A stretch of 64,000 bases of DNA, taken from the NCBI GenBank assembly GCA_005765155.1, contig VCCP01000004.1:3658001-3722000 (forward strand). Direction: 5' to 3'. Position numbers and translations under genes: made by a program. The notes beneath the pieces were generated by a model. The model saw nothing but the letters and a program-made list of their open reading frames with translations, ran no database searches and was not told the DNA's origin. The stretch is from Zelopaecilomyces penicillatus (Eukaryota; Ascomycota; Sordariomycetes; Hypocreales; Pseudodiploosporaceae). Positions 21,156-34,467 of this stretch are shown one piece after another (positions within the stretch are counted from its first letter, which is position 1; the number at the start of each line of letters is the position of its first letter).

Positions 21156-24100
21156 ATGCGGAGCCTCTTAATTTTTTCTTTGATCAAGTGTCTCTCGACT
21201 TCGAGAGTTGGGGGCGAGTTGATAAAGTGTATCATAAGGTCTTGCCTGGCTGAGCATTGTGTCCAGGTTTGTGATGACGCATTTTCTGTTTTTTTTTTTT
21301 TTTTTTTACTATTTTCTATTGAAGCAGATGCTATTGAGGAGACGACTTTTGCATTTTTTGTTCTGCATTCTCCTGTATTTGCTTCATATGTCAAACCTTT
21401 TGGAATCTCCTTTGTCAGCTTTTTCATCCTCGGCAAAACAGCTTGTCAAAAACTACATGCATCAGACACGCACTTTCCTTATCTAGTATTGGGTGCTTTT
21501 CATTGTTCACATCTTGTATTTCTACTTTCTATCTATAATCTTTTTCCTTTCATGTGACGGCAACCATGTGGGGAGGGTGGGTCGGCAAACAGGGGGGGGG
21601 GGGCTTGTTATTTATTTTCATGTTCCTATTACTGTTAACGCCTATTTTTTCTATCTCGTTGTCTATCTGTCCATCTATCTTCTAACTACCTCATTTAACC
21701 CAACTAAATCATCAACCTATGTATTATATAGGCACACTGGCCTGTGTGAGCAAAATGCCATGGCCTTGCTAAGTCTAATGCCAGCTTAACCATGCCTTAA
21801 TAATACCTGTATAGTATGCAAATACCTCACATGTCTCAAGACGGACGACTCATGTGTTACTTTTTTGTCAAGTTTTCAAGCAGTACGAATAGCTGCGCAA
21901 CATGGTTGCTCTTGAGAGAAGCAGTGTCTCCATCTTTCCCAGCATGATGATGTTCTTGCAGCGAATGATTTCAATCACAGTTAGCCTTCATTCAGCGTGT
22001 CTGATTAGGTCTGCTGTATTATTGTAAGAAATTGCCCCTCGTGCAGCATTCACATTCACTTTTTGTAGCTTAGACCTGAATTCCCAAGTATAGTCATGCG
22101 CTGGGGACATGGCTCAGAACGAAATGGTTATGTCATAGTAAAGTAAACCTACGTGAGTACAGTAATTACTAGGAAGCAGCAACTTAAGAGAAGATAAAAC
22201 AAAGGGGAAATGCTGGCAACTGCTTTGAATATATTTAACCCTGATCGTCTTTCTATTGATACAGCTAAGCCCGCGTTTCCTCATATTTATTTGGCAAATG
22301 TCCAACCAACGACAGCAATAATTGGTTGTTTGACTAATTAAAAGCGTAACACAGGTAAGTTTCATCTCCTGTACAATCTGATACTTTGCGTCGCCTATAA
22401 GAATAATAACATTGAAAACGCTGACTTTGACTTACATAGATCTAACAGTCCCCGAAAGTTGTGTAAAGGGAGATTTGGTATATTGCCGAATTACGGCATT
22501 TAAGGGTACCTATATTATCTTGAAAAGATATGCTTTTTTGCACTAAAATCTACTGGATATTTTCCACATTTGCGGCTTTAGTTGCTGAGTGGTGAGGATA
22601 TAGGAGGACCTTCCCATAAAGTCGGAGAATCGGGTGTCAACCACCCCAGCACAATATGTGTTGTCACTATTTCCGGAATGAAGAGACTATCCAAGATTGC
22701 TTTACCCCAATTCTAGCACTCCTCGAACAGTTTTCTGGGATGAATAAATCCTTATTCAAATGGTACAAGCAATCCTAAGCCTCTAGGAACTTTGAAGTAT
22801 CGACAAAATCGAAAAAATCCGGAAAGATTGCTTGCGAATTATCCCATAAAACACTCAAACGTCCGCTGTTCATTTCCATTGATGGCTTATGTGAGTGTGA
22901 GATGGTATCACGGATCAGTCTTCTCAATCATTACTATGAAAGATTCATCGAAAAGGGTTAAAATCGAATCTTCCAGTGGGTGGCTTATTCAGGCTCAGGA
23001 CACTTTTCCCAAAGGGCCAAGTCAAGCATCAGCTACAAACACTCGAACTTCTTTTCGACTAGCCATAACGCAATGACTTAACGTAGAATAGTATTCTGAA
23101 GACTGGAACCTCGTGTTCAGCCGGGTCGATGATATCTTGGACGACTTGGTCAAGGTGAGATGAGGCCATGAACTCCTCTGTGTGTGTGCCTACTGACACG
23201 GATTGCATGCCAATGATCCAGCGGGTTGATGAAGCTTGGTTCAGTATACGGTAGAACTCAGTGTAGAATTGCAATGAATTGAAAGCTAACTCGAGGAACT
23301 ACGTTGATGAGGTTGAATACTTGTTGAGAGCAAAAAGGCATTGAAGCACATCTTTCAGCCCCTTGGTTTTTGCGGTGAGATTTTTTTGCACCTTAGCATT
23401 CAAGCCTTATAGTACAGCACTGTTCTTTTTCTTTCAGTCCCCCGGCTCAAAGAAGTCGTGCACCAAACGGACCATGGAAGAAACATGGCCTTGGCACGTA
23501 TTATCATGATGCATGGAAAGTTGGATTTGAAGAACGAAGCCCATCAGCATGGGCAAGATACATTGGCCGTCATCGAATTTGCTACGCACATATTTCTACA
23601 TGGGAGCCATGACTGCTGAGTAGGTTTATAGATATGATATGACAAGCCTGGTAAGGTGGAAGGCTAGCATCGAGATCTCTGTGGATCTTTGCATAGGTAC
23701 ATGAGTTGGTTTTGTCAGTATTATAGAAGTAAGGCAAGGCACACGCGTGCGAACTTCTTTGGCACAAACTCTTCAAACAATCAGTGTGACTATTACTTCA
23801 TAAAAGTTAAACAAACAGTGATAATTGTCACAATGGGCAAGATTGGCACAAGTTTTTTTGGAGTTGGAAATATTGCACCAAATGTGCAATGATATTTGAA
23901 ATGCTAAATGCTAAAACTACCATCCTGGTAGTAGGTTATGAAACGCCTCAAAACTCCATCGCCTTCCAGATCTGACGCCTAGTAAATGGAGAAAAACCCA
24001 TTCATCCAAATCTCCACAAGTCCGTCCACCCAGTCCCTATGACTGTTGAGGCTAAATGCACAATCCACCGTAAGTGGACATATCCGTAATATCCATTAAG

Positions 24101-24426
24101 AATAATTGTCATGCCTGCGGCATGCCGCATCCAAAACACAGGGTATCAAAGCAATGAATCCCGGCCACTCTCATTGTAGAGTGGGGGTCGCTCCTTGTTG
24201 GCATTCCCATCCCAAAAGAGAAAAAGAAAAGAGAAAAAAAAAACCAAAGTCATAATAAACGTGTCTTGTCCAAATCACGTGTCCCGTACAGTGGTAGTAG
24301 TGCTCCTTGCGCCGTCCGCCATGCTTCTAAATAGTAATGATGCTCGCGATCCGCTCAAGTGTGCAATCATACCCTCTTCGTGTGTGGAGGGCTAATAGGA
24401 GGAAAATGCAAATCAAGTTTCCCAAC
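21156..24426. other. Gene-poor tract between glycogenin and the C2H2 gene
   Basis: 3.3 kb between convergent genes with no gene I can support. It holds a run of 19 T (21289-21307), a run of 12 G (21592-21603) and, from about 22.1 to 24.2 kb, visibly more AT than the neighbouring DNA. Two fragmentary open frames at 23.06-23.28 kb (minus) and 23.41-23.62 kb (plus) have protein-like composition but no proper gene structure. Confidence 0.5.
21289..21307. repeat. Poly-T run
   Basis: Nineteen T residues, about 130 bp after the glycogenin stop codon. Confidence 0.9.
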
Positions 24427-27035
24427 TCAAAGCTCCAGAATCTCTTGCATTTCCCTGAGCTGCGCCTCGGTGGGGTCGTCAGAGATCCAGGGACCCTTCT
24501 CCTCATCAGTGGCGCCGAGGAAGCCCTCAGCACGCTTCAGCGTCTGGACATCGAGGTCGGTGACGTAAGACTTGCCGTCAGCAAGCTTGATGCGCACCTC
24601 GTGGTCGGTGGAGAGCATCATGTCGTCCTTGGCCAGGCGGCGAGGACCATCAAAGACAGCCATGATGCGCTTCTTCATTGTCATTTGACCCTTGTCAAAC
24701 CCCCATGAGGAAGGATAGTCGCGTCGGTTCTTACGGCCGCGAGCCTTGGCCACCAGTGGCACGCCACCTCGGGAGTGGGTAACGCCCCGGGACTTTTGAA
24801 CACCATTGGGAGGATTGGTCTTCTTCTTGGAGAGGGCAGGAGACACATTGGCGCGAGAAGAAACATCATCAGCCTCGTCATCCTCCATGTCAAAGTCATC
24901 CTCGTCGTCCTCAATTTGAGTGGTCTGTGTGGTGGTGGGGAGGTTGTTCTTCTCCAAGGTCTGGTGAACGCTCTTGTCGTTCTCCACCTCGGCCAGGCGC
25001 TGTGCGTTGATGGCCTCAGAGGGGTCCTCCTGCTGGACAATACGGAGAACACAATCGTCCAAGTGCTCGTAGAAGTCCTGAGCATTGGAGAAGGTCTGAG
25101 AACAAGTACTGCACTTGCCAGTAGCATCAGGAGCATAGCCAGTAAGCTTCTTGCCAGAGTTGGCACCAGCGGTTGTCTTCTTGCGGCTGTTGGGGGGAGT
25201 CTGCTCGACACCGTGGACGGCGGTCAAGTGCCTCTTGAAGACATCGGCGCGGTTGAACGACTTCTCCGCAGCCGAGCCGGATCCAGGACAGAAACCGCAC
25301 ACCATGGTACCCTTGTAGTGAGTCAGGGTGTGGCGATTCTTGTCGTACTTGCGAGCGAAGCCCTTGACGTGATACTCGCAGGTCTGGATGGGACACTTCT
25401 CGGGTCGCTCGTTCTGGTGGGTGAGCATGTGTGCCTTGAGGTCCTTGAAGATCTTGCCACAGTCGGGGTAGGTGCATCGCTGCTTCTCCTTGCCAGTCTC
25501 GTCGCTGCTGTGGTACTCAGCCGAGCCTGGGGAAATGAAGTTGCCCATGCTGAGGCGGCGGCCATTGTGGTCCATGGGGGCGGCATAGGGGCTGGTGGTG
25601 TAGGCAGTCTGGAAGGAGCCGGCATGAAGAAAGGGTGATGAGCTGTTGGTTCGCATCATGTGAGGCTGGGGAGACGAGGAAGAGATAGCCGATGGAGAGG
25701 CAGGGTATGGGAGGCCAGCCTGGTGGTAGTGGGCATCATAAGGGATCGCCATTGGTGGTCGGTTGATTTCTGGGTGGATCAGAGAGGGATCTGTAAGATC
25801 GAGTCTGGCGTCAGCAAGCAGCATGGTAAACGTGGGCGCGATGACGTTGTGTACTTCAATGGCGGCGGTTGAAGGGGCAAAGAGAAAGAAAACGGTCTGG
25901 GGCAAAGGAGATGGAGATTGGGAAAAGCGACGGCGCAATGGCCTCTTGCTCGGAACGGAAGCGAGCGAGCACCACAGTAGTGGCCGGTCTCTAAGCGGGG
26001 AGCACAATTGCAATGTCTCAGATGACAGACAACCGGACACCAACAAAGCGCACCAGGCCAGACCTAGACAGCCAATGCAGATCGTGATGACGAGAGAGGG
26101 AAGAAGAAAGCAAGATGCTGGTCAAGGAAAAAGGAAAAAAAGAGGCAGCATCGTGAAGCAGTCAAGTAATAACTAAACTGCCCACGGCCAAGCGAGATGC
26201 AGAGAAGCAGAGGCAGCCTGCGACAAGAGTGGACAGCTCGCACTGCTGGGCTGTGTGCAGCTATGCACAGGTGGGTGGGACAGGGATGGTGGTGGTACAG
26301 CGCCCTACAGCACAGATGGGGGCTGTGGACTGTGGGCGGCCACTTTTCAGGGAGGCCACCACAACCACACACCATGCCGGTTCCCCGCGGCAGAAGCAAA
26401 GAAAGCCAGGCATTGAAACAGGGGATTGAGCGCACACAGGCTTATTATCAGGGTTGGAGGGGCAAGAAATAGAGAGAAAACTCACCAACAAAGGTCTTGG
26501 GGTGTGTCGCTGTAGCAAAGTCAAAGGCCGCGAGCTCCTCCATTGCGTGGCCGCCAAAACCAGTGAAGTCTATGTAGTCGTTGCCAACAATGCTGGGTGC
26601 TCCGAGTCCATGGGTACTCCACTCGGGAATCGCGCCGATTTGGCCGTGATGGGAAAGCGGCGACCCGATGGCGGAGGAGGGGGCCGAGGGCACAGAGGCC
26701 GTGGACAGGCTAGACGAGAGTCTCATGTCGCCGTCGTCGGGAAACATGCCTGGCGAGGCCTGGCCGTTGAGCACGTAGTTCGGTGTGGCATCGGGTGCAT
26801 ACAATGAGGGCTCATAGCCCATGGTGCTGGAACTCGGTGTGTGGTGGTAGTGTGCGTAGATATCGGGCTGGCTGTTGGAGCGCGAACCGAATGTGGTGAA
26901 GGCGTCGGCGGGGATGGCCATGTCCATGGAGCCTGTGGAAAAGGGCGCGCTGTGGGGAGGTGAAGGATATCGGTTGAAGTCGTGGCTGTCGTGCTGAGGG
27001 AACAGGTTGAAGGGTTGATCGGCTAAAGAGGCCAT
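24427..27035 (-). CDS. C2H2 zinc-finger transcription factor
   Basis: Spliced model complement(join(24427..25790,26486..27035)) gives 637 residues. Exon 1 (183 residues) is Ser/Pro/His-rich, starting MASLADQPFNLFPQ. Exon 2 carries four finger-like units. CTYPDC...HMLTH begins at Cys289; CPIQTC...HTLTH has an enlarged loop; CGFCPGS...HLTAVH and CSTCSQ...HLDDC (residues 410-430) follow. An acidic stretch (EDDEDDFDMEDDEADD) and a basic KARGRKNRRD segment come next. The architecture suits a sequence-specific nuclear regulator; I do not recognise a named orthologue. The 695-bp intron (GTGAGT donor, TTACAG acceptor) is several times longer than others here; the join gives THPKTFV-DPSLIHPEI in frame. 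An in-frame ATG at 27107 would add 24 residues; I prefer 27035 for its CACACAATGG context. Confidence 0.8.
25791..26485 (-). other. Unusually long intron of the C2H2 gene, with an in-frame internal ATG
   Basis: Other introns in the window measure roughly 50-125 bp; this one is 695 bp. An ATG at 25824 sits 34 bp before the acceptor and reads in frame (MLLADARLDLT) into exon 2. That could start a shorter protein if transcription began inside the intron. Confidence 0.55.
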
Positions 27036-29552
27036 TGTGTGATGTGTGTGGTGGTTTTTGGCGGACTGGAGAGGCAGAGCTGCTTCAAGCGACTGGTAGT
27101 GTCGCATTCGAATGAGACTTTGCTAGAATCTGTAGCTTGCAAGCTGCGCAGGTTAGAAAACTGAATGTTCCTTTGGGCTTTGTAACTGCAGCGCAAGCAG
27201 CTTGAGATTGAGATTGGATGTGTCTATATGTTTGATGCCGTACCTATAGCGAGTGTCGCGCAAAGTGGCTGTTGAATTGACGTCGGTTCCTTTAGATTTC
27301 CTGCTGTGAAAGAATCTTTGCGTGTTCCTTTCAATGCTGAATATTTGTGGAAGCGAAGGCGGATATATGTAAGTTGTTGTTGTGGTGGTGGTGCTTGGAT
27401 AGTTTTGGCAGAGCGATCGAAGTATGACAAAGTTGCCAAAGGATGTTTTGCTTTCCCACACGAGGTAAAGAGAGGAAGATGGTTTGCTTGCTTGCTGGAC
27501 AAAGGACAAGATCGTTGAGTGAGGATGATGATGATGGTGATTGATGAGGAAGTTTGGTATGAGGCTCGGTAGAAGATGTTGGGGGCTCCCGACTTAGATA
27601 TAGACAGGATGCATCTGGCTGGGCTGGGGGTCCAGTCACAGTCCGTCGAAGCCAGACGATACAGTAGCTACGCCGGAGGACCATGTACTTTGCACACATA
27701 GGGCAGAGGGGCATGGCGGCGCCAGCCTCATCCGGGGGCCAAGGGTAGTGGTGGTAGAGGTGATGGTAAATGGTGTGTGGTGGTGTGGTGTAAGTGAGGT
27801 GTGTGGGGTGGGTTGTGAGTGTGAGTGTGAGCTGTGGTGTGTGAGTAAGTGAGAGAGGTGTGCAAGTTGCAAAAAAGAGAAAAATCGAGTCCCGGCCAAC
27901 AGACCAGACGAGGAGGTGTGTGCAATGTGATATGGGCGTGTGAGGATGGGACAGTGGGCGGGAGCAGGCAGGCAGGGTGTGGCCAGCAAGTCTGGCGCAG
28001 GGCAGTTCAGTCGAGGAGGGAGCAACACACAGGAAAAGGGGGGTGTGGGGTGCTTCCGGCTCTGTGGGAAGTGGGAAACAGGGGAGGGCGTGGCAGGTAT
28101 GAAGGGGGGCGTGACCCTCGGGAAGGGCCAAGGAGGCGTGGCCAACCGTTCACCTGTCTCCACTGAAGGGGTGTGGGCTCTGGAGTCTGCCTCTCCCAGG
28201 CGTATGTATGTACGTAGTAATTAGGTTGTTTTGTTGCTCTTGGGAACCCCGATACCCTGGCTCCGTCGCTGTGCTGGGGTCGTGACAGGGCATGGACTGT
28301 GCTACAGCACTCAGACCAGGCTGCCATGCGTTCTGTCCAAAGTGTGCTTGTTGGAGAGACGCGGTACGGTACGGGGGGCGGTCCACTCACTGTCTGTAGC
28401 GTCTGCAGTCACTGTCTGTAGTCACTGTGAGCGTACCAGGGCCCAGTTCTCAGTCCCCAGGACACTGCACTCTCACACTGCAGCAGAACCCTAGTCATCC
28501 TTTCCTTTTCTTTCTCGGGCACCTCGGCGTCGAATTTAGACCGTACGCCGGCAAGAAAAACAGATTACAGGGGGGTATTCTGGTCCTATTGTTGTACAGC
28601 ACTCACTTGTTCAACGTTGTTATGGACCCAACCCCAGCAGCACACACACTCATTCCATGATAAAGAGTACCAGGTACTCGACCTCTCGCTACGTTTGCCC
28701 GCCTGACTTGAAGTACCTTAGGGTACAGCATCCGTTCATGTAGCTCTCTGTTTTTGTGAAGTGGCATTAGTGCTGTTGCCCTCTTCAGCCCGTAGTAACT
28801 TATCCAGCTGTAAATGTCTTTGTCCATGTGTCATTCTGATGCTCTTGTCTTGCAAGATGCGCGGCGTCTCATCAGGGGGAGGGTTGCGCAGGTACTTTAC
28901 CAAGGTCGACGCGAGACGGCCATGTTGGGACTGGATTGTGCTAGACTACAACCAACAACATCGTGCTTTCAATTGTGTATTCATCGTCGTACGTATGTAA
29001 GTATGTATACTAGCATAGAAAACGCTTGGTTAGCTGAATTTGACATTGCGTCCATCTCTCTGTATGCCAAACAAATCGAGCAGCCGAAGAACCAAACCCA
29101 CTCTTGCTCTGGAAGTGGCATCATCACATCACCACAACTCCTCTCCCTTGTAGGCAAACTATAGGCAAACTATCCATCTGTGCACATCTTTATCCCGCCT
29201 CCCCGGGACATGACTTGCGCCCCATAATTGCAGTGCAGTGCCAGTCAGTTCATCCATGGATCCAGGATCGAGGGATAACAAACATCCGAGTCCCCTCAAC
29301 CCTAAGCGAAGAGAACGAATCATCAAAGCACACTCACTTCTTCCATCGCAAAGACCTCATGGCGAACCCTTTTCTCTCTTCCCGTCCCGAGACTGGTGCT
29401 TACCAAGCCCACTGGTAGAAGATTGCCCATCCCCCACAAGCCGGAACTCCGTTTCGGGGCCCCTTGTGCCAAGGTACTAACGTACCTCTCTGAGTATCCC
29501 ATTATTTTCCGTACTGCCGCGAGCGCGCGCGTGTTTTCTTGTGTGTGCGTGC

Positions 29553-29574
29553 GTGTGTGTGTGTGTGTGTGTGT
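29553..29574. repeat. (GT)11 microsatellite
   Basis: Eleven perfect GT units, preceded by imperfect GTGTGTGCGTGC. Confidence 0.9.
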
Positions 29575-30164
29575 TTCTTGGCCTATTTGGGACTAAGGGC
29601 GAACGGGCTGTGGCTGTCCACTGCCGGTCTCAACCAGGCAGAATGGAGCTTTGTTTGGCTTTCCCTTCCCTTCCCTCCTCCCCGGTTTCCGTCAAAAGCA
29701 TATTGCTTGTACCTTTGTACATTGGCAGCGGGCGGGTCCTTCCTTGAGTCGGGATGTCTCGACGAGTTCCGAGATGTCGTAATCTAGACCAATCATATCT
29801 CCAAACGTTGTTTACCTATTCCTTACTGTGTAGGAGGGGCAGGGGGGTCCCAAGTGTTGATCATCTTATTGATTCCTATTTCTTTTGATTACATTTGAGG
29901 GGCTCTGTTCCTTAAATGCGATTTGAGCTTTCGTTATTTGGTTGGGGTGAACAAGCCAAACAACAAGAGGGCTATTATGCATTCTTCCCCCATTTATTCA
30001 CGACGTATATTTCAGGGTTTTGGCTATCGCTCTATGGCATGGATGGCATACTGTCTGACTGATGACTGGCTGTATTGACGCATGCTGGGTGATACATGCA
30101 GCATTTCTTATTTCTTATTTCTATTCTGGGCACTCCAGAGGCCCCAAATACTATACCCATGTCT

Positions 30165-30184
30165 GCCATGCCATGCCATGCCAT
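30165..30184. repeat. GCCAT pentanucleotide repeat
   Basis: Four perfect tandem copies of GCCAT within the gene desert. Confidence 0.85.
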
Positions 30185-33100
30185 GCTCTGCCACAGATTT
30201 CCCTTCCCCCCCTCCGCCCAATCCCCTTGCTCTGCATCCTCTACTTCCCCACACCCCCTCCCTCCCGTGCCACAGCACAAAGCCCACGCAGCCACGCCCC
30301 TGTCATCGTCCTTTTCCGCTAGCCAATGGTGTCTTCTTCTCGGCAGCCAAACCGCCACGGCTCCGACGGATGCGCGCACCAAAACATGCACAGAGCAAGA
30401 GTTATCCATCCATCCCTTCTTTGAGAAATGTGCCGAATCTAGCTTAGCTTATTCTATCAGAAGAAACCTCTGACTTGAGCCGAGGGCCCAGTACTCGAAT
30501 GCCTCTTCCTCAACAGGTAAAACAGGGGCAGCCCAAGTACTCAAGCACAGCAATTGATATTTATTATTTTTGTTTTCTTGCTATTTAAAAGGTACAATAG
30601 ATATATTCGCCGACAAGGTAACTAACTTTTATGCCTTTCTTGGCAGATGATCCCCCCTCCCCCTTTCATCACCACCACTGCAATCCCCCACCATTCCTAA
30701 TACGGCAATTCGTCTTGTCGGTCCCATCATCCGGGGGAAGCTTGTCTGCCATATTCTCAAGCCATTCCGTACCCTGCTATCAGTGAAATTGTTGTTTCGT
30801 CTATGGGCTCTGACGTGGGCCCGAGCCCACGGGGTAATTATTTGATGAATGATGACTGCTGTGGCCCCAAACATTAAAAGGGTTGTCAAAGGTTGGTACA
30901 GATAGGGCATGTACAATGGGATATCTATCATGCAATGCAAAGATACCTGTTTTCTGGACTGTGGGTTGGCAGTGTCAAGAACAATGAGAAGGAGGAAGAC
31001 TTGGCACATACTTGGCTTACGGGTAATTTTAACCCAGTAGGTGACTAGAAAAACGTGCCGACCTCGTGTTGTGGCCTACAACTAGTACGCTGAAGAAGAG
31101 TAATTAAACACGTACGGAAACTATCAACAAAGAGAGACACCACAGTTGGCCCCTCAGTCTCCCGTTACTTGATGGTTTCTTACACTTTTACACACGCGGG
31201 TCTTGGTCTAGACAGCCGGTGCCCCAGGTAATAATGCCTCGTTCGTTGTTTCTCGCTGAGACGCTCCCACTCCGACTTCCGATCTTTTTGGTTTGCCTTT
31301 CTTAGCCCCTTGTTAATCCCCCCCCCTTCTTCCCCAAGTTCTTTCAGTTCGCCGAAGTGTGTTGTCGCGGCGAGGCTGCCTTTCCGCACACTAACAACCG
31401 AACAAAGTGCATATCGTAAGCGTGTCGGTTTGTGCATGGGAGTACTGGAATGTGTATGCTGTGTAGGGATAGATGTACATTGGCCACACCATCAGGAAGG
31501 GTTGCCACGAGGGCTATGCGCGCCTTGAGTTTCCACAACCTCTTATCAGACCAGGACCTGAATATAAACGATGTACCTGTTAATATGAATCTGCCATGTG
31601 TATCCGTACATGGCAATAATAAGAGCACAAGAAAGGCACTGTTGGGTTGTGTATTATTAGCACTTTGCTACATAACTGACAACATGGGCTTTCCAAGTGT
31701 ATGCAGCGTGCTCGTATGACTCCTTTTCTGGTTGTCGAGAATGATGATTACGGTAGCATTCAATAAAAAAATAGCTGTGAGAGTTTGCTCCAATTCACTC
31801 ACGCCCCCTCTCGACAGAGGAGGCATGGCATCCCTTCCCTCATCCCCACCCTCTCCCATTCTAAACACCCCATGATTCTCGACTCTTGCGAACTCTGTTA
31901 CGGAAATATATGTAAGTATATAATCATATTGTCAACAACCTTGCCTGTCTGGTCTGCCTTGGGAGCAGGAACGCGGAACGAGAGAGAGTAGGGTGGGGCA
32001 GCAGTGCAGGGTAGTGCAGATGGAGTTTTTCGCATGGTACGACTGTCCCAATGCAGTAATCGACGAGGCTCTGCGACCCCATATAATATGCACCAGACGG
32101 GCGCTCACAGCGCGTCTCGATTACGATTACTCCGACCCTTCCAGCGTAGTATCCGGCTGTCGACCACTGAGCTCTGGCAGCGCGCAGATTGACTCCCAAA
32201 TAGGCACAGCGCCATATCTCCCCATACCCATCCCATGCCATCATCCTTTCCTTACCATCCCATACTACTACCCCTGCCATGCGTTCCGGTTACTGCCAGC
32301 GTCTTTGCGCCGGGAGTCGTTTTTCCCAACACGCTGCAAATCCTACCTGCAATACCACATCGAGCGCACGTGGGTTTTTGCCCTCCTCTATAGCCCCCCC
32401 TCCCCATGTTCTAGATTATACAGACCCCCCCTATTTACAGATACAACTAGATAACTACACCTGGAGGGGGAGGGGGCCGATTTGCCATCTCCACTGACAG
32501 AACGCCTCCGTCCAGTCTGGGTTTCAACTCTCGCTAAGAAATGCCCGTTTGATCTGGCGTCGTTAAAGAGCGTTGCCCCATGTATATCAAAGTGAGTAAC
32601 ATTTGCTAGTCAGTATCTACCTACCTACCCAGCCCTGACATTGGCATGGGACTGGGACTAGCAAAACCGCCCAACTACCGTGCGTACCCATACGTCTGTA
32701 TGTACACAGGCACACAGGCACATTGTTCTTATAATGTATGTACTATACAATGCATCCCCCACCACGGGGCGATCCATTAAGCCCAAATTTTCACGGCATG
32801 CACGCTGGATGCCATTCACGCGAGAGCGAGTGGGAGGGGAGGGGACGGGGGGGCCAAGGACAAGCAAACGCCATCGCTCCCATCTCTCTACTACGTATTT
32901 CTCTGCCCCCAAGGCTGCGTCTACTGTATCCGTTCTGACGCGCAAGCGCCCCTCCACTGCTCGCTTTCCCTTTCCTGCCTGGTCTGATCTTAGTTCTGGT
33001 CGCAAGTCCAATCCCACGTCTAGTCCAGTTTGGCCTGGCCCTGCCCTGTCCCAATACATACATTGTACATGCTTTTCTGCCCTGTCTAGTAATAATGAAT

Positions 33101-34430
33101 GATACCGCTGTCCTGCCTTGCGCTGTGCATCGAAGCGAGAGGCGAGGCCATCCCGACAGGGCGGTCCATGGCGTCGACACAAGCCCAAACTAGCCGAACG
33201 ATGGGGGATTGAAACTTGCAGCAAGCAACGGGAGCCTCTAGTAAGACTTGTTGCCTGATAAGTCATATCTGGATGTTATGTCGTCAAGAGGTAACTTGCG
33301 CATGTAGTTGTACGTACGTCCATTCACAGAACCTAGGTAGACTTATCAAACACCGCACACCCCCAATCCCCATAATCTCCATAAACTCCATTTAATACAT
33401 GTAAGCTCCATGCGTGGCCGTTTACAGGTTGCAACTCCCTTTCACATTCCTTCTCCTCCTCCCCCCACATTCCCAAATAGTATCAAGCTCCTTGGCGCTT
33501 TGTCCAACTGTGCCCCAAATTACCTGTAGAGTAAAGACACAGCGAATATCGTCATCGACATTTCGGAGTCGGTGTCCATAATGGCTTAGCGGCGCCGTCT
33601 CCGACCGGCTGGAGCCGCCAAGCTTTTTCTCGACGCTCTGCGATTGGCTGTGTTTCGCCATCAAACACCCAGTCTGTGACGGAAAATGGCGGTGCAGGAG
33701 GTGAGAGACACATGGCACATAGTATTGTGTAGTACAGAACTACGTACATATATACGTACGGGTAGTGTTGCAACACTGGTTGGCTGTCAAGTCTAATTAA
33801 TGGGGTCAATAACGGAGGGCTGCAGTATAGTATGGAGTACATGTTACAGTGCAATATGTTGCCCGTACTTTACAGCTCGACAGGGAGAAAAAGAGAGAGA
33901 GGAGAAGGAGGGAGAGAGAAATGCAGTGGCCGCGGTGGATAGTTTGTCTGTATGTCTGCCTCTCGGTTTTTGGTTTTTTTTTGGGTCTCTCTACCTGCTC
34001 CAGAATCAGTCGTGGAATTTCAAATTTGGAACTTGAGAGGTTCGTTTTGGTGCGTGAGGCTGTGCACATGTCAAATGGCACGCGACCAGGCCCCATGTTG
34101 ACGTTGGGCCTACATGTTTCTGGATCTTGATCTGGACCTGCTTTTGCTGTTTGCTCGTGCTGCTGGTTGTCTTTGGGGTTTGAGTCACCAACCTCATTCC
34201 GATTTGCCTGGGCACCTCCAGCAACACATGGCTATGTGGGATCGGCGCGACAGCCCCATCGAGTTTTCCCATCCCTCAAGCCCCAATGTTATCATGGATT
34301 TGTTACTCTGACAGACAGACATATAGCACACATTCTGCTGCGCCTGGGTCACGGCTGTTCTCCCTCCCGGCGAAATGCAACAAAAGGTGAGACTTTTGTC
34401 CCGTGCGCTCACCGGCTCTCTGGGCTCTGT

Positions 34431-34432
<2 letters not shown>

Positions 34433-34466
<34 letters not shown>
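34433..34466. repeat. (GT)17 microsatellite
   Basis: Seventeen perfect GT units; the longest dinucleotide repeat seen in the window. Confidence 0.92.

Positions 34467-34467
<1 letters not shown>

Noticed and set aside
24775..25638. 287-codon plus-strand ORF rich in Leu, Val and Gly
   Set aside because: It is the antisense shadow of the C2H2 coding exon.
27331..28131. 266-codon minus-strand ORF just upstream of the C2H2 gene
   Set aside because: Pro/His/Thr-rich low-complexity sequence produced by CA-rich leader DNA; the same DNA is open in other frames.
32658..33266. 202-codon minus-strand ORF in the desert
   Set aside because: No recognisable domain, and long competing frames on the opposite strand.
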